Shown here: positions 1 through 9,839 of the stretch, piece after piece
How the letters are laid out: each line of letters starts with the position of its first letter
How positions within the stretch are numbered: position 1 is the stretch's first letter
Source: Pseudomonas lactucae
GTDB taxonomy: Bacteria > Pseudomonadota > Gammaproteobacteria > Pseudomonadales > Pseudomonadaceae
Length of the DNA stretch: 44,056 nt
Assembly: GCF_016937615.1 (NCBI RefSeq)
Contig: NZ_JAFHKI010000098.1
Span: 1-44,056 of the forward strand
Direction of reading: 5' to 3'
The notes under the pieces: model-generated
What the model saw: only the letters and a program-made list of their open reading frames with translations
Told to the model about the DNA's origin: nothing
Databases searched by the model: none
Program-made: the position numbers and the translations under genes

Positions 1-76
1 CCCCGATTGCGGTGTATCAGCCAACACATGCAGTGGCTGACACTCTGCAATCGGGGGCAAGCCCCCTCCCACATTT
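1..76. repeat. REPIN (paired inverted REP), left end cut by the window
   Basis: Positions 1-10 (CCCCGATTGC) and 47-56 (GCAATCGGGG) are exact reverse complements. Inside them 17-23 (TCAGCCA) and 35-41 (TGGCTGA) pair again. A REP palindrome (GGGGGCAAGCCCCC then TCCCACA) follows at 53-73. This is the layout of a P. fluorescens-type REPIN, two REP sequences in opposite orientation forming one long hairpin. The outer half of the left REP lies before base 1. REPINs are non-autonomous and are mobilised in trans by RAYT transposases; no RAYT gene is in this window. Confidence 0.8.
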
Positions 77-101
77 GATCTTCATAGGGCGCGGGATTGG
101 G

Positions 102-2063
102 TCATACGCGAAAGGCTTGGACTGCGGTGTTGAGCTGCCCACCCAGCACCAGCAGATGCTCTCCCTGGCTACGCCCTTGCCCGATGCGCAGCAAATTATC
201 CTCACCCAACTGGTGAATCCGTTCGCTGTTGTCGCGAATTTCGCTCACTGCACCGCTCTGCTGCGCGGTCACGTCGGCAATTCGCACCGCCGTGTCGGAA
301 ATCGTCTGGATGGCCCCGACAATTTCGTCCAGCGCGCCGTCCGCCGCCTGGGCTTGCTGGGCGGTGGCCTCGGCGTGTTCGACCTGGGCGCGCATGCCTT
401 CCACCGATTGGTGGGCGGCGGTTTGCAAACCCGTGATCAAACCCTGGATTTCGGCAGTGGCGCCAGCGGTGCGTTGGGCCAGTGTGCGTACTTCGTCGGC
501 GACCACGGCAAAGCCGCGGCCCGCTTCACCGGCGCGCGCGGCTTCAATCGCCGCATTGAGTGCCAGCAGGTTGGTCTGGTCGGCAATCGAACGAATCACC
601 GTGAGCACGCCGCCGATGGTGGCGGACTCGGCGGCGAGTTTCTCGATCATCTGTGCGTTTTGCTGCACTTCGCCCACCAGCGCATGCAGGCCGGTAAGGC
701 TCAGGCCGATCACCCGTTGGCCTTGCTCCACGGCCTGGCCCGCGCTGCGGCTGGCACCGGCGGCCTGGCTGGCATCGCCGGCCACTTGCTGGATAGTGGC
801 TTCCAGTTCGCCCAGGGAGTCGCGAATCTGCGCGGTATCCCCGGCCTGGCGCTCGGCGCCGTCATGCAAGCCGCTGCTCAGTTCGGCGAGGGCGCGACTG
901 CTGCCGGCCACTTCCTGGGCGTTGCCGCGAATGGTGTCCACCAGGTCCACCAGATAGGCACGCAAGCGGTTGAGGGAGGCTTCGATGTCGTGCAGTTCGC
1001 GGTTGGTCTTGCCCAGGACGATCGGCTGGCTGAAGTTGCCTTCACCCCAGGTCGACAGGGCCGGCGCCAGGTTGGTCAGCACCCGCGCCAGGCGCCGTTG
1101 CAAGGTGTCGATCAACAGTGCGATCAACAGGATCAGGCCGATCATCACGCCCTGCATCAGCCGCACTTCGCCCTGAATAATGGCGTGTTGTGCACGTACC
1201 ACCGGCTCAAGCGCGGCGATGGCCTGTTGTACCGCGTTGATTTTCAGATGGGTGGCGGCGGCCAGGTCGGCGCGTTTTTGGATCTGCTCGCGAGTACGCT
1301 TGAGTTCGGCGGGGTAGCGGGTCAGCAAGCTGTTGAGTTCGCGCTTGAGATCGACGCCGGTGTCCTGGGCTTCGACTTTTTCGCTGTTTTGCAGGCCCAT
1401 CAGGGCGGAAAAATCGTCGGTGTTGGACTCGGTACTGGCTTTGACGCCGAGCAAGGGCAGTTGCTCCAGCAGGTCAGCCTGGCTGCGGATACTGCCGACT
1501 TCGCGCTCCACGTCGGCGGCCAGTTCCGCGCGCCCGCTGCTCACCAGTTTGTCGCGGGCCAGGGACAGCTTGCCCAGATGCTGGGACGCGGCCAGCAGCG
1601 GCGGCAGATAACGCGCTGCTTCCGGGGTGTTCACGCCCATGGCGTATTGGCTCAATTGCTCCAGGTTCGCGCCCAGTTCGCGTTCGGCTTGCAGCAACAG
1701 GGCTTGCGGGTCGCCGGCCAACTTGCCGGCGGCGAGCAGGTCGGTTTTGCTGAAGGCGTCCAGCTCCACCAGGCTGGGGCGCAGGTTTTGCGTCAGCTCG
1801 GCGGGCAATTCATTCAGGTCCCGCAGCAGGCTTTCCAGGCTTTGGCTGGCGCCGCTCAAGCGCAGGGCGTCGCCGCTGGCCAGGTAGTCGTCGATATTGC
1901 GCGCGGCCTGGTTCTGAAAGCTCTGCGACAGCCCCAGGTAGCGTTCCATCAACAAATACGGGCGTTCCAGCGCGCGTTGCGACCACCACAGCGTCGCCCC
2001 GAGTGCCAGGCACACGGCTACCAGCAGAAGGGTATTGAGATTGGTCAGCAGCTTCAGGCGCAT
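102..2063 (-). CDS. ctpL: Methyl-accepting chemotaxis protein, CtpL type
   Basis: This is a transmembrane chemoreceptor of about 653 residues that signals through CheW/CheA. An N-terminal membrane segment (about residues 8-27) is followed by a long helical periplasmic sensor region. A second membrane segment (LIGLILLIALLI-like, near residue 320) leads into a HAMP-like linker. The cytoplasmic signalling hairpin shows the conserved tip (IADQTNLLALNAAIEAARAGE) followed by GRGFAVVADEVR. The start is the ATG at 2063; an in-frame TTG lies 12 bases upstream and neither has a clear Shine-Dalgarno. The neighbour order gcbA-ctpL with DUF2333, NUDIX, SUI1 and speA matches PAO1 PA4844-PA4839, where PA4844 is CtpL, a receptor for chemotaxis to inorganic phosphate. 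The ligand assignment is inferred from that synteny. Confidence 0.88.
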   Translation of the reverse strand: MRLKLLTNLNTLLLVAVCLALGATLWWSQRALERPYLLMERYLGLSQSFQNQAARNIDDYLASGDALRLSGASQSLESLLRDLNELPAELTQNLRPSLVELDAFSKTDLLAAGKLAGDPQALLLQAERELGANLEQLSQYAMGVNTPEAARYLPPLLAASQHLGKLSLARDKLVSSGRAELAADVEREVGSIRSQADLLEQLPLLGVKASTESNTDDFSALMGLQNSEKVEAQDTGVDLKRELNSLLTRYPAELKRTREQIQKRADLAAATHLKINAVQQAIAALEPVVRAQHAIIQGEVRLMQGVMIGLILLIALLIDTLQRRLARVLTNLAPALSTWGEGNFSQPIVLGKTNRELHDIEASLNRLRAYLVDLVDTIRGNAQEVAGSSRALAELSSGLHDGAERQAGDTAQIRDSLGELEATIQQVAGDASQAAGASRSAGQAVEQGQRVIGLSLTGLHALVGEVQQNAQMIEKLAAESATIGGVLTVIRSIADQTNLLALNAAIEAARAGEAGRGFAVVADEVRTLAQRTAGATAEIQGLITGLQTAAHQSVEGMRAQVEHAEATAQQAQAADGALDEIVGAIQTISDTAVRIADVTAQQSGAVSEIRDNSERIHQLGEDNLLRIGQGRSQGEHLLVLGGQLNTAVQAFRV

Positions 2064-2116
2064 GCGGGGTTTCAACCGACAGCAAAAGGTAAGTGCCTGA
2101 AGTTATTGCGTTTCCA

Positions 2117-3787
2117 TTACAAGGTTATGACGGATTCAGTGGATTCCGGTGAAAAGATGGCACTTTGCTTTGATGTGTGCGCGGCTTGTACGCGATTGCG
2201 TCCGGCGCCCTTGGCGCGGTACAGCGCTTCGTCCGCCTGAGCGGCCATCATCAAACTGTCAGAGTCATCGCACAGCTCCACCAGCCCGGCGCTGAAGGTG
2301 CACCACAAGTCCTGGGGCTGGGCCGGGTAATGAATTTCGGCGAAGCGCCCACGAATCTCATCCAGCACCTTGCAGGCCGACTCCAAGTCGGTGTCGGGCA
2401 TCACGATGGCGAATTCTTCGCCGCCGTAGCGCCCGATGTAGTCGGTCTTGCGCAGCCGCTGCTTGAGGAACAGCGCCAGGCTCTTGATCACGCGGTCGCC
2501 CATGGGGTGGCCGTGGCTGTCATTGACGCGCTTGAAGTGGTCGATATCGAGCATGGCAAAGCTCAGCGGCTTGTTCTCGCGGCGTGCGCGGAAGCTGCAG
2601 TCTTCGAGCAGTTGCAGGATATGGGTGTGGTTGTACAACCCGGTCAGGCTGTCGCGCACCATGCGCGCCTTGAGGTGGCGCGCGCGGGCCGCGCGGTTGC
2701 GCACGGTGGTGATCAGGTGGCGCGGCTTGATGGGCTTGGTGAGGAAGTCGTCGCCGCCTTCACTCATGGCATCCAGCTGTTTATCCAGGTCATCTTCGGC
2801 CGACAGGTAGATGATCGGCACGCTCACATAGCGGTCGTTGTGGCGGATCACCTTGGCCAGCTCGGTACCGGTGCACGCGGGCATATACATGTCGAGGATG
2901 ATCAGGTCGGGCTGGAAATCCGCCAGCTCGGCCATGGCCTGGATCGGCTCGATCAGGGTGCGGGTGACGATGCCGGCGCTGTTGAGGAGGCGCTCGGTGT
3001 GCAGCGCCTGGGCCCGTGAGTCGTCGATGATCAGCACTTTGTAGGGTTCGTACTGAGCGACGCAGGTCAGCACTTCGATCTTTTCCAGCAGGCTGGAGGC
3101 TTCCAGGGTGCCGGTGAGGAACTCCTGGCCACCGGCGCGCACGGCCGCCAGGCGGGTTGGGGTGTCGGTTTCGTGCAGGCTGAAAAACAGCAGCGGCAGC
3201 TTGTGCTCCAGGCCTTCCTGGGCTTCGGCGGCAAGTTGGAGGCCCAGGCCCGCACCGCAGAAGTCCACATCCATCACAATCACCGAGGGCAGGCGCTCGG
3301 CCATCGACGCGCGAAACGCCGCCACGCTGTCCAGCGACTGCGCGCTCATGCCAAAGAATTCCAGTTGCTTGGCCAGGCGCTCGGCGCGGTCGTGATCGGC
3401 CAGCATCACGTAGATCGGCTTGCGCATCGGCGGCAGGAAGGTCTGTTCCAACTGGTCGCCCTGGCGTAGGCCGGTACGGGACAGGCGCTGCATCAAGCGG
3501 TTGATTTCGGTGATCAGTTGGCTGCTCAGACGCCCGCGATTTTCGTCCACGGCCTTGAGCGATTCACCGATATGGCGCGCCAGCTGGCCGTGCTCGGGTT
3601 GTTCGAAACGCTCGGCAAAGCGCAGCAGGCGCAGGTTGGCTTCGCTGAGTTCGCAAAGGTCGGTGTTCGACCATTCGCTGCGTTGCAGGCGCTGCCAGAT
3701 CTCAAGAATTTGACGTGCCTGATGAATTACCCGCTGGGCAAAATGCTGCTTGAGACGCTCGCGGCTGGGGTCTTCTGGCTCGGTCAT
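2117..3787 (-). CDS. gcbA: Diguanylate cyclase GcbA with two receiver domains
   Basis: The 556-residue protein makes cyclic di-GMP from two GTP. Residues 1-115 form a helical region. A first receiver domain (about 124-245) is followed by a second (about 249-370) and a GGDEF domain (about 378-540). The active site is GGEEF at 455-459, and the inhibitory I-site RxxD (RKTD, 446-449) is intact, so product inhibition is expected. Receiver 2 has its phospho-acceptor Asp299 (LDMYMP) and Lys351 (FLTKP). Receiver 1 keeps Asp173 but has Gly226 where Lys belongs (FLTGT), so it is probably not phosphorylated normally. Synteny points to GcbA (PAO1 PA4843), described in P. fluorescens Pf0-1 and P. aeruginosa as promoting attachment and biofilm. 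ctpL follows 53 bases downstream on the same strand, so the two may be co-transcribed. Confidence 0.9.
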   Translation of the reverse strand: MTEPEDPSRERLKQHFAQRVIHQARQILEIWQRLQRSEWSNTDLCELSEANLRLLRFAERFEQPEHGQLARHIGESLKAVDENRGRLSSQLITEINRLMQRLSRTGLRQGDQLEQTFLPPMRKPIYVMLADHDRAERLAKQLEFFGMSAQSLDSVAAFRASMAERLPSVIVMDVDFCGAGLGLQLAAEAQEGLEHKLPLLFFSLHETDTPTRLAAVRAGGQEFLTGTLEASSLLEKIEVLTCVAQYEPYKVLIIDDSRAQALHTERLLNSAGIVTRTLIEPIQAMAELADFQPDLIILDMYMPACTGTELAKVIRHNDRYVSVPIIYLSAEDDLDKQLDAMSEGGDDFLTKPIKPRHLITTVRNRAARARHLKARMVRDSLTGLYNHTHILQLLEDCSFRARRENKPLSFAMLDIDHFKRVNDSHGHPMGDRVIKSLALFLKQRLRKTDYIGRYGGEEFAIVMPDTDLESACKVLDEIRGRFAEIHYPAQPQDLWCTFSAGLVELCDDSDSLMMAAQADEALYRAKGAGRNRVQAAHTSKQSAIFSPESTESVITL

Positions 3788-4086
3788 ATCCTGACTACTA
3801 GTGAGGGTGCATGCAGAGGTCGAACTGATGGCTCTATGCTAGCACCTCTTTTCGATCGTATGAGTGTCATACATCAATTAACTGTGAGGCCCTTGCATTC
3901 AGTTAATGACCTGATGGTCACGCAGCGTAAAAAGCGTGCATCCTTTATAGTCGAACTTCCCGCACGCGCCAGTTTGATGAAAAGCCCCGCATTGGCTGGC
4001 ACGATGGGGTAGGGTTGCTGTCGGAGTGTGTGAACGCACGCCGCCCGTTGAAGTGCATGAACTCAAGTGATTGAAAGGATATCGCC
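3788..4086. other. Divergent intergenic region between gcbA and the DUF2333 gene
   Basis: These 299 bases carry no convincing coding sequence. They must hold the promoters of gcbA (leftward) and of the DUF2333 gene (rightward). An inverted repeat TTAACTG (3878-3884) and CAGTTAA (3900-3906), with a 15-base spacer in an AT-richer stretch, is the only striking element and could be an operator. I see no good PHO box: the TGTCAT at 3865 and CTGTGA at 3882 are about 18 bases apart, not the 11-base period expected for PhoB. Confidence 0.5.
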
Positions 4087-5154
4087 ATGCTGGACTGGAA
4101 AAACCGCGCAGGCAGTACCAAAGGCCCCGCCCCTGAGCCCAAGTCGGCCAACCGCAGCTATTTTCGTACTCTGCTGATGAGCCGAGCGGTGCTCAGCGTC
4201 CTCGGCCTGTACCTGTTGGTCACCGGCGCCCTGGGCTGGTACTGGAGCGAAGAACCGGCGCTGTTCCCGGTCCAGCAAAACGCGCAAATTGCGGCCGAGA
4301 AGGAAGGCAAGCAAATGGTGGTGGGCTACACCACCGTCGAAACCCTCAAGACCGTGGTCGGCACCTTGCTGAACAAGCCCGGTGGCTATATCTCCAACGA
4401 CCGTTTCCCGCCAGGCCTGTGGATGGACAACATGCCGAGCTGGGAATACGGCGTGCTGGTGCAGGTCCGCGACCTGACCCGCGCCCTGCGTAAAGATTTT
4501 GCCCGTTCCCAGTCGCAGTCGGCCGAAGACGCCGATTTGGCCAAGGCCGAGCCGCGTTTCAACTTCGACAACAAGAGCTGGGTGCTGCCCTCCAGCGAGT
4601 CGGAATACCAGGAAGGCATCAACTCCCTGAGCCGCTACGAAGCGCGCCTGTCCGACCCGAACCAGCGCGGCGCGCTGTTCTATGCACGCGCCGACAACCT
4701 GAACAACTGGCTGGGCGATGTGGCCACCCGCTTGGGCTCGCTGTCGCAACGTCTTTCGGCCAGTGTTGGTCGGGTCAAGTTGAACACCGCCCTGAAAACC
4801 GAAGCCCTGGCGCCGGGTGAAGTGCCGCAGGTCGACGAAGAAGTGGTGGAAACCCCATGGATGCAGATCGATAACGTGTTCTACGAAGCCCGTGGCCAGG
4901 CATGGGCCTTGTCCCACCTGCTGCGTGCCATCGAAGTCGACTTTGCCGACGTACTGGCCAAGAAAAACGCCACGGTCAGCGTGCGCCAGATCATTCGTGA
5001 GCTGGAGGCCTCGCAGGAACCGGTGTGGAGTCCTATGATTCTCAATGGCAGTGGCTTCGGTGTACTGGCGAACCACTCGCTGGTGATGGCCAATTACATT
5101 TCCCGGGCCAACGCTGCAGTGATCGATTTGCGTCAGCTCCTCAATCAGGGTTGA
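4087..5154 (+). CDS. DUF2333 family membrane-anchored protein
   Basis: This 355-residue protein matches the DUF2333 family by size and context (PAO1 PA4842 position). One N-terminal membrane segment (about residues 35-51, SVLGLYLLVTGALGWYW) follows a basic cytoplasmic tail. The remaining 300 residues are mostly helical and soluble, so they probably face the periplasm. There is no recognised catalytic motif and the function is unknown. AAAGGA lies 8 bases before the ATG. The stop codon overlaps the next start (TGATG), so translation is coupled to the NUDIX gene. Confidence 0.82.
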   Translation: MLDWKNRAGSTKGPAPEPKSANRSYFRTLLMSRAVLSVLGLYLLVTGALGWYWSEEPALFPVQQNAQIAAEKEGKQMVVGYTTVETLKTVVGTLLNKPGGYISNDRFPPGLWMDNMPSWEYGVLVQVRDLTRALRKDFARSQSQSAEDADLAKAEPRFNFDNKSWVLPSSESEYQEGINSLSRYEARLSDPNQRGALFYARADNLNNWLGDVATRLGSLSQRLSASVGRVKLNTALKTEALAPGEVPQVDEEVVETPWMQIDNVFYEARGQAWALSHLLRAIEVDFADVLAKKNATVSVRQIIRELEASQEPVWSPMILNGSGFGVLANHSLVMANYISRANAAVIDLRQLLNQG

Positions 5155-5693
5155 TGATGGACGCTAGTCAAAAGGAGGCCGCGCATCGCCTGGCCTCCGA
5201 TGCTGAACTGATCTGCTGGGTCGACGATCAGGACAACCTGCTCGGGCACCTTGTCAGGTCCGATCTGCGCCGGCGCGGCCTGATCGGTCGTTGCACCTTT
5301 ATCTTCCTGTTCAACTCCCAGGGTGAGTTGTGTGTGCATCGGCGCACCTTGAGCAAGGCGCTGTATCCCGGTTTCTGGGATACGGCGGCCGGCGGGATGG
5401 TCGCGGCAGGGGAGAGCTACGCCGAGTCGGCGGCCCGTGAGCTTGAAGAAGAACTCGGCGTCAGCGGGGTGGTATTGACCGAACATGACCATTTCTTCTT
5501 TGAAGACGGCGACAGCAGGCTGTGGTGCAAGTCTTACTCCGCCGTATGGGACGGGCTACTGTGCCTGCAACCGGAAGAAGTCATGGAGGCGCGCTTTTTG
5601 CCGGTGAAGGCCGTCTTGCGGGACGCCAAGAAAAAGCCCTACTGCCCGGACGCTCAAGAGGGCCTGCGGCGCTATCTGGCGTTACGTCGCTAA
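5154..5693 (+). CDS. NUDIX hydrolase, YfcD-like
   Basis: The 179-residue protein has a perfect Nudix box: G-x5-E-x7-REL-x-EE-x-GV, in the stretch GMVAAGE...RELEEELGV. This box binds Mg2+ and hydrolyses nucleoside-diphosphate-X bonds. The motif order around it (FWDTAAGG before, TEHDHFFFED after) resembles E. coli YfcD, whose substrate is uncertain. The reading frame is open upstream to 5025, but that part overlaps the DUF2333 gene. The ATG pair at 5154/5157, overlapping the upstream TGA, is the likely start; which of the two is used cannot be told. It sits between DUF2333 and the SUI1 gene as in PAO1. Confidence 0.87.
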   Translation: MMDASQKEAAHRLASDAELICWVDDQDNLLGHLVRSDLRRRGLIGRCTFIFLFNSQGELCVHRRTLSKALYPGFWDTAAGGMVAAGESYAESAARELEEELGVSGVVLTEHDHFFFEDGDSRLWCKSYSAVWDGLLCLQPEEVMEARFLPVKAVLRDAKKKPYCPDAQEGLRRYLALRR

Positions 5694-5781
5694 AGTTGCA
5701 TGAAATGGCGCCATTTGGCCCTTAGCAACTTCGCTTTTTGCCGTTACACTGCGCCACTTTTCATCCCCTAGAGGATTGCCG

Positions 5782-6153
5782 GTGGCCAAGAAAGCCGCAT
5801 CCTTCGCCGCCCTTGGTGGCCTGGTATTTTCCACTGACGCAGGTCGACACTGCCCGGACTGCCGTCAGCCCGTGGATTCGTGCACCTGCAAACAGACCCT
5901 GATCCCCGAAGGCGACGGTATTGCCCGCGTGCGACGCGAGAGCAAGGGCCGTGGCGGCAAGACGGTGACCACCATCACCGGCGTGCCGCTGGCGGAGGAC
6001 GCGCTCAAGGAATTGGCCACCACGCTGAAAAAGCGCTGTGGCACTGGTGGCGCGTTGAAAGACGGGGTCATCGAGATCCAGGGCGATCACGTCGAACTGC
6101 TGTTGGCCGAGCTGATCAAGCTCGGTTACAAGGCCAAGAAGTCCGGCGGCTGA
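5782..6153 (+). CDS. SUI1/eIF1-like (YciH family) translation factor
   Basis: This 123-residue protein belongs to the bacterial YciH/SUI1 family, related to eukaryotic eIF1 and thought to influence start-codon fidelity on the ribosome. The N-terminal part has a CPDC...CTC cysteine cluster (about residues 31-44), a possible metal knuckle. The C-terminal half has the SUI1 fold signatures: KTVTTITGVPL, then KRCGTGGALKDGVIEIQGDH. The start is placed at GTG 5782 because GAGG (5771-5774) lies 7 bases upstream; an in-frame TTG at 5776 is too close to that site. It precedes speA on the same strand, as in PAO1 PA4840-PA4839. Confidence 0.9.
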   Translation: MAKKAASFAALGGLVFSTDAGRHCPDCRQPVDSCTCKQTLIPEGDGIARVRRESKGRGGKTVTTITGVPLAEDALKELATTLKKRCGTGGALKDGVIEIQGDHVELLLAELIKLGYKAKKSGG

Positions 6154-6296
6154 AGGCCTCTTCCCAACCTGTGTCTAAACTCTGTCCTGCTAGTGGGGTC
6201 TGACCTTCTTACAGGCAAATCGTCATTTTCATTCTTTAGACTGCGCCAGCCTCGAACGAGAGGTGGCGCCTTCGCCTTCATTTATAGGGGACTTCG

Positions 6297-8210
<1,914 letters not shown>

Positions 8211-8215
8211 AAAAT

Positions 8216-8242
8216 GTGGGAGGGGGCAATCCCCCCTCCCAC
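8216..8242. repeat. REP palindrome between convergent speA and MATE gene
   Basis: GTGGGAGGGGG (8216-8226) and CCCCCCTCCCAC (8231-8242) form a strong GC hairpin with a 4-base loop, just 5 bases after the speA stop. It is a P. fluorescens-type REP singlet. Its position between two converging genes suggests that it also limits readthrough in both directions or protects 3' ends. Confidence 0.85.
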
Positions 8243-8259
8243 GTTTGGACCTTATTCCT

Positions 8260-9603
8260 TCAGTTTCTAACGAGCCACTGCCCTTGGCGATTCAGCCGCC
8301 AGGCTATCGCCCACAGGGTCAGGCTGCGTACCGTCATGAACAGCAGGAAGGTTATCCACAGCCCGTGGTTACCCAGCCCCTGCAACGCCCACGCAACCGG
8401 CAGCACCAACAGCACCGTCAGCACCATCCCATTGCGCATTTCCCGTGCGCGCGTTGCGCCGATAAACAAGCCATCGAGCAAATAACTCCACACCGCAATC
8501 AACGGCAGTGCCGCGAGGTAAGGCAGGTAAATGTCCGCCGTTTCGCGCACGCTGGGAATATCGGTTTGCATGGCGATAAACAGGTGCCCGCCAAAGGTGA
8601 ACAGCAGGGCGAAACCGAGGCTGGCGATCAGTGACCAACCACAAGCAACCACCAATGATCGCCTTAACGCTTGGCGATCATGTGCGCCGATGGCGTGACC
8701 GCACAGCGCTTCAACTGCGTGAGCCAAGCCGTCCAGTGCGTGCGCGGTCAGCAACAGGCCGTTGAGCAACAGCGCATTGGCGGCGACGGTGGCATCTCCC
8801 AGCCGCGTGCCCTGCACCGTGATCATGAAAAACACCGACTGCAACGCCAGGCTGCGGATAAAAATATCGCGGTTCACCGCCAGCAGCGGGCGCCAGCTTT
8901 GCCAACGCTTCAGCGCGGCCCAGGCGATATGGCCGGGATAGGCGCGCAGGGCGTTTTGCGTCAGGGCCAGGCCGAGCAGGGCGCCGGTCCATTCGGCGAT
9001 CACCGAGGCGCGGGCGGAGCCGACCACGCCCCAGTCCAGGCCGAGGACGAACCACAGGTTCAGGGCGATGTTGACCAGGTTGGTCGTCAGCAGGATCGCC
9101 AGCGGCGCGCGGGCGTTCTGCGTGCCGAGGAACCAGCCGACCAGGGCATAGCTGGCCAGCGCCGCGGGCAGGCCAAACAGGCGAGTGTGGAAGAAGTCGC
9201 GGGTCAGCAGGTTCAGTTCAGGCGAAGGCTGCATCCATTCCAGGGCCAGGTGGCTCAGGGGAATGCCCACGGTGCCGAGCAGCAGCGCCAGGCCCAGCGC
9301 CAACAGCAAACCTTGCAGCAGGATTTGCCGCAATGCCGCGCCGTCATTGCGCCCGGCGGCCTGGGCGGCGAAACCGGTGGAGCCCATGCGCAGAAACCCC
9401 ATGGCCCAGGCGAGAAAGGTATACAGGCTGGCCCCGACGGCCACCGCGCCCAGCTGATGGGCATGAGGCAGGTGACCGATGACCATGCTGTCGACCAGGG
9501 CCACCAGCGGCACCGAGATATTCGACAGGATCATCGGCGCAGCCAACGCCCATACACGGCGGTGAGTGGGGCGGTGGCGCCAGTCGGTGAGTAAGGTGGG
9601 CAT
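8260..9603 (-). CDS. MATE family efflux transporter (DinF-like)
   Basis: This is an inner-membrane multidrug/toxin extrusion transporter of 447 residues with about 12 hydrophobic segments, usual for MATE proteins, which export compounds in exchange for Na+ or H+. The N-terminal signature is WALAAPMILSNISVPL followed by VDSMVIGHL, typical of the DinF branch. The second half repeats the pattern (FFMITVQGTRLG, LDGLAHAVEALCG). The ATG at 9603 is chosen because GAAGGAG lies 5-6 bases upstream; an in-frame ATG 36 bases earlier has no such site. The substrate is unknown. Confidence 0.9.
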   Translation of the reverse strand: MPTLLTDWRHRPTHRRVWALAAPMILSNISVPLVALVDSMVIGHLPHAHQLGAVAVGASLYTFLAWAMGFLRMGSTGFAAQAAGRNDGAALRQILLQGLLLALGLALLLGTVGIPLSHLALEWMQPSPELNLLTRDFFHTRLFGLPAALASYALVGWFLGTQNARAPLAILLTTNLVNIALNLWFVLGLDWGVVGSARASVIAEWTGALLGLALTQNALRAYPGHIAWAALKRWQSWRPLLAVNRDIFIRSLALQSVFFMITVQGTRLGDATVAANALLLNGLLLTAHALDGLAHAVEALCGHAIGAHDRQALRRSLVVACGWSLIASLGFALLFTFGGHLFIAMQTDIPSVRETADIYLPYLAALPLIAVWSYLLDGLFIGATRAREMRNGMVLTVLLVLPVAWALQGLGNHGLWITFLLFMTVRSLTLWAIAWRLNRQGQWLVRN

Positions 9604-9660
9604 GCGGGCTCCTTCGGGGAGCGGCATTGTAACTGCCACCCGCTACGCAGTAGAACCAAT

Positions 9661-9688
9661 ATGGGAGGGGCAAGTCCGCTCCCTCATT
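9661..9688. repeat. Degenerate REP palindrome
   Basis: ATGGGAGGGGCAAGTCCGCTCCCTCATT resembles the other REP copies but has mismatches in both arms. It is followed by TTGATCTTCA, a flank also seen after the REP at window start. It lies in the divergent gap between the MATE and alpha-2-macroglobulin genes, so it cannot act as a gene-end terminator for either. Confidence 0.6.
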
Positions 9689-9839
9689 TTGATCTTCAGA
9701 GGCTGTGGGATTTGGCTTGGCTTCAGGCTCATCCAGAACAAAACCACCCTCCGTCGGTCAATGTGACCAGCGCCACATCGGCTTGGCCGACGCTGATATA
9801 TAGTTCACACCCTCGGTTCCCTCTGACGATGAGTGCCCC

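Noticed and set aside
12..2240. 742-codon open frame on the plus strand
   Set aside because: It is antisense to ctpL, whose domain motifs are complete. The translation is rich in Gln, Gly, His and Ala with no family features, the usual shadow of a GC-rich gene.
3865..3887. Possible PHO box before gcbA (TGTCAT and CTGTGA)
   Set aside because: The half-sites are about 18 bases apart rather than 11, and the second is a poor match, so PhoB control is not supported by sequence.
4063..5076. 337-codon open frame on the minus strand
   Set aside because: It is antisense to the DUF2333 gene, which has a good ribosome site, a membrane segment and translational coupling to the next gene.
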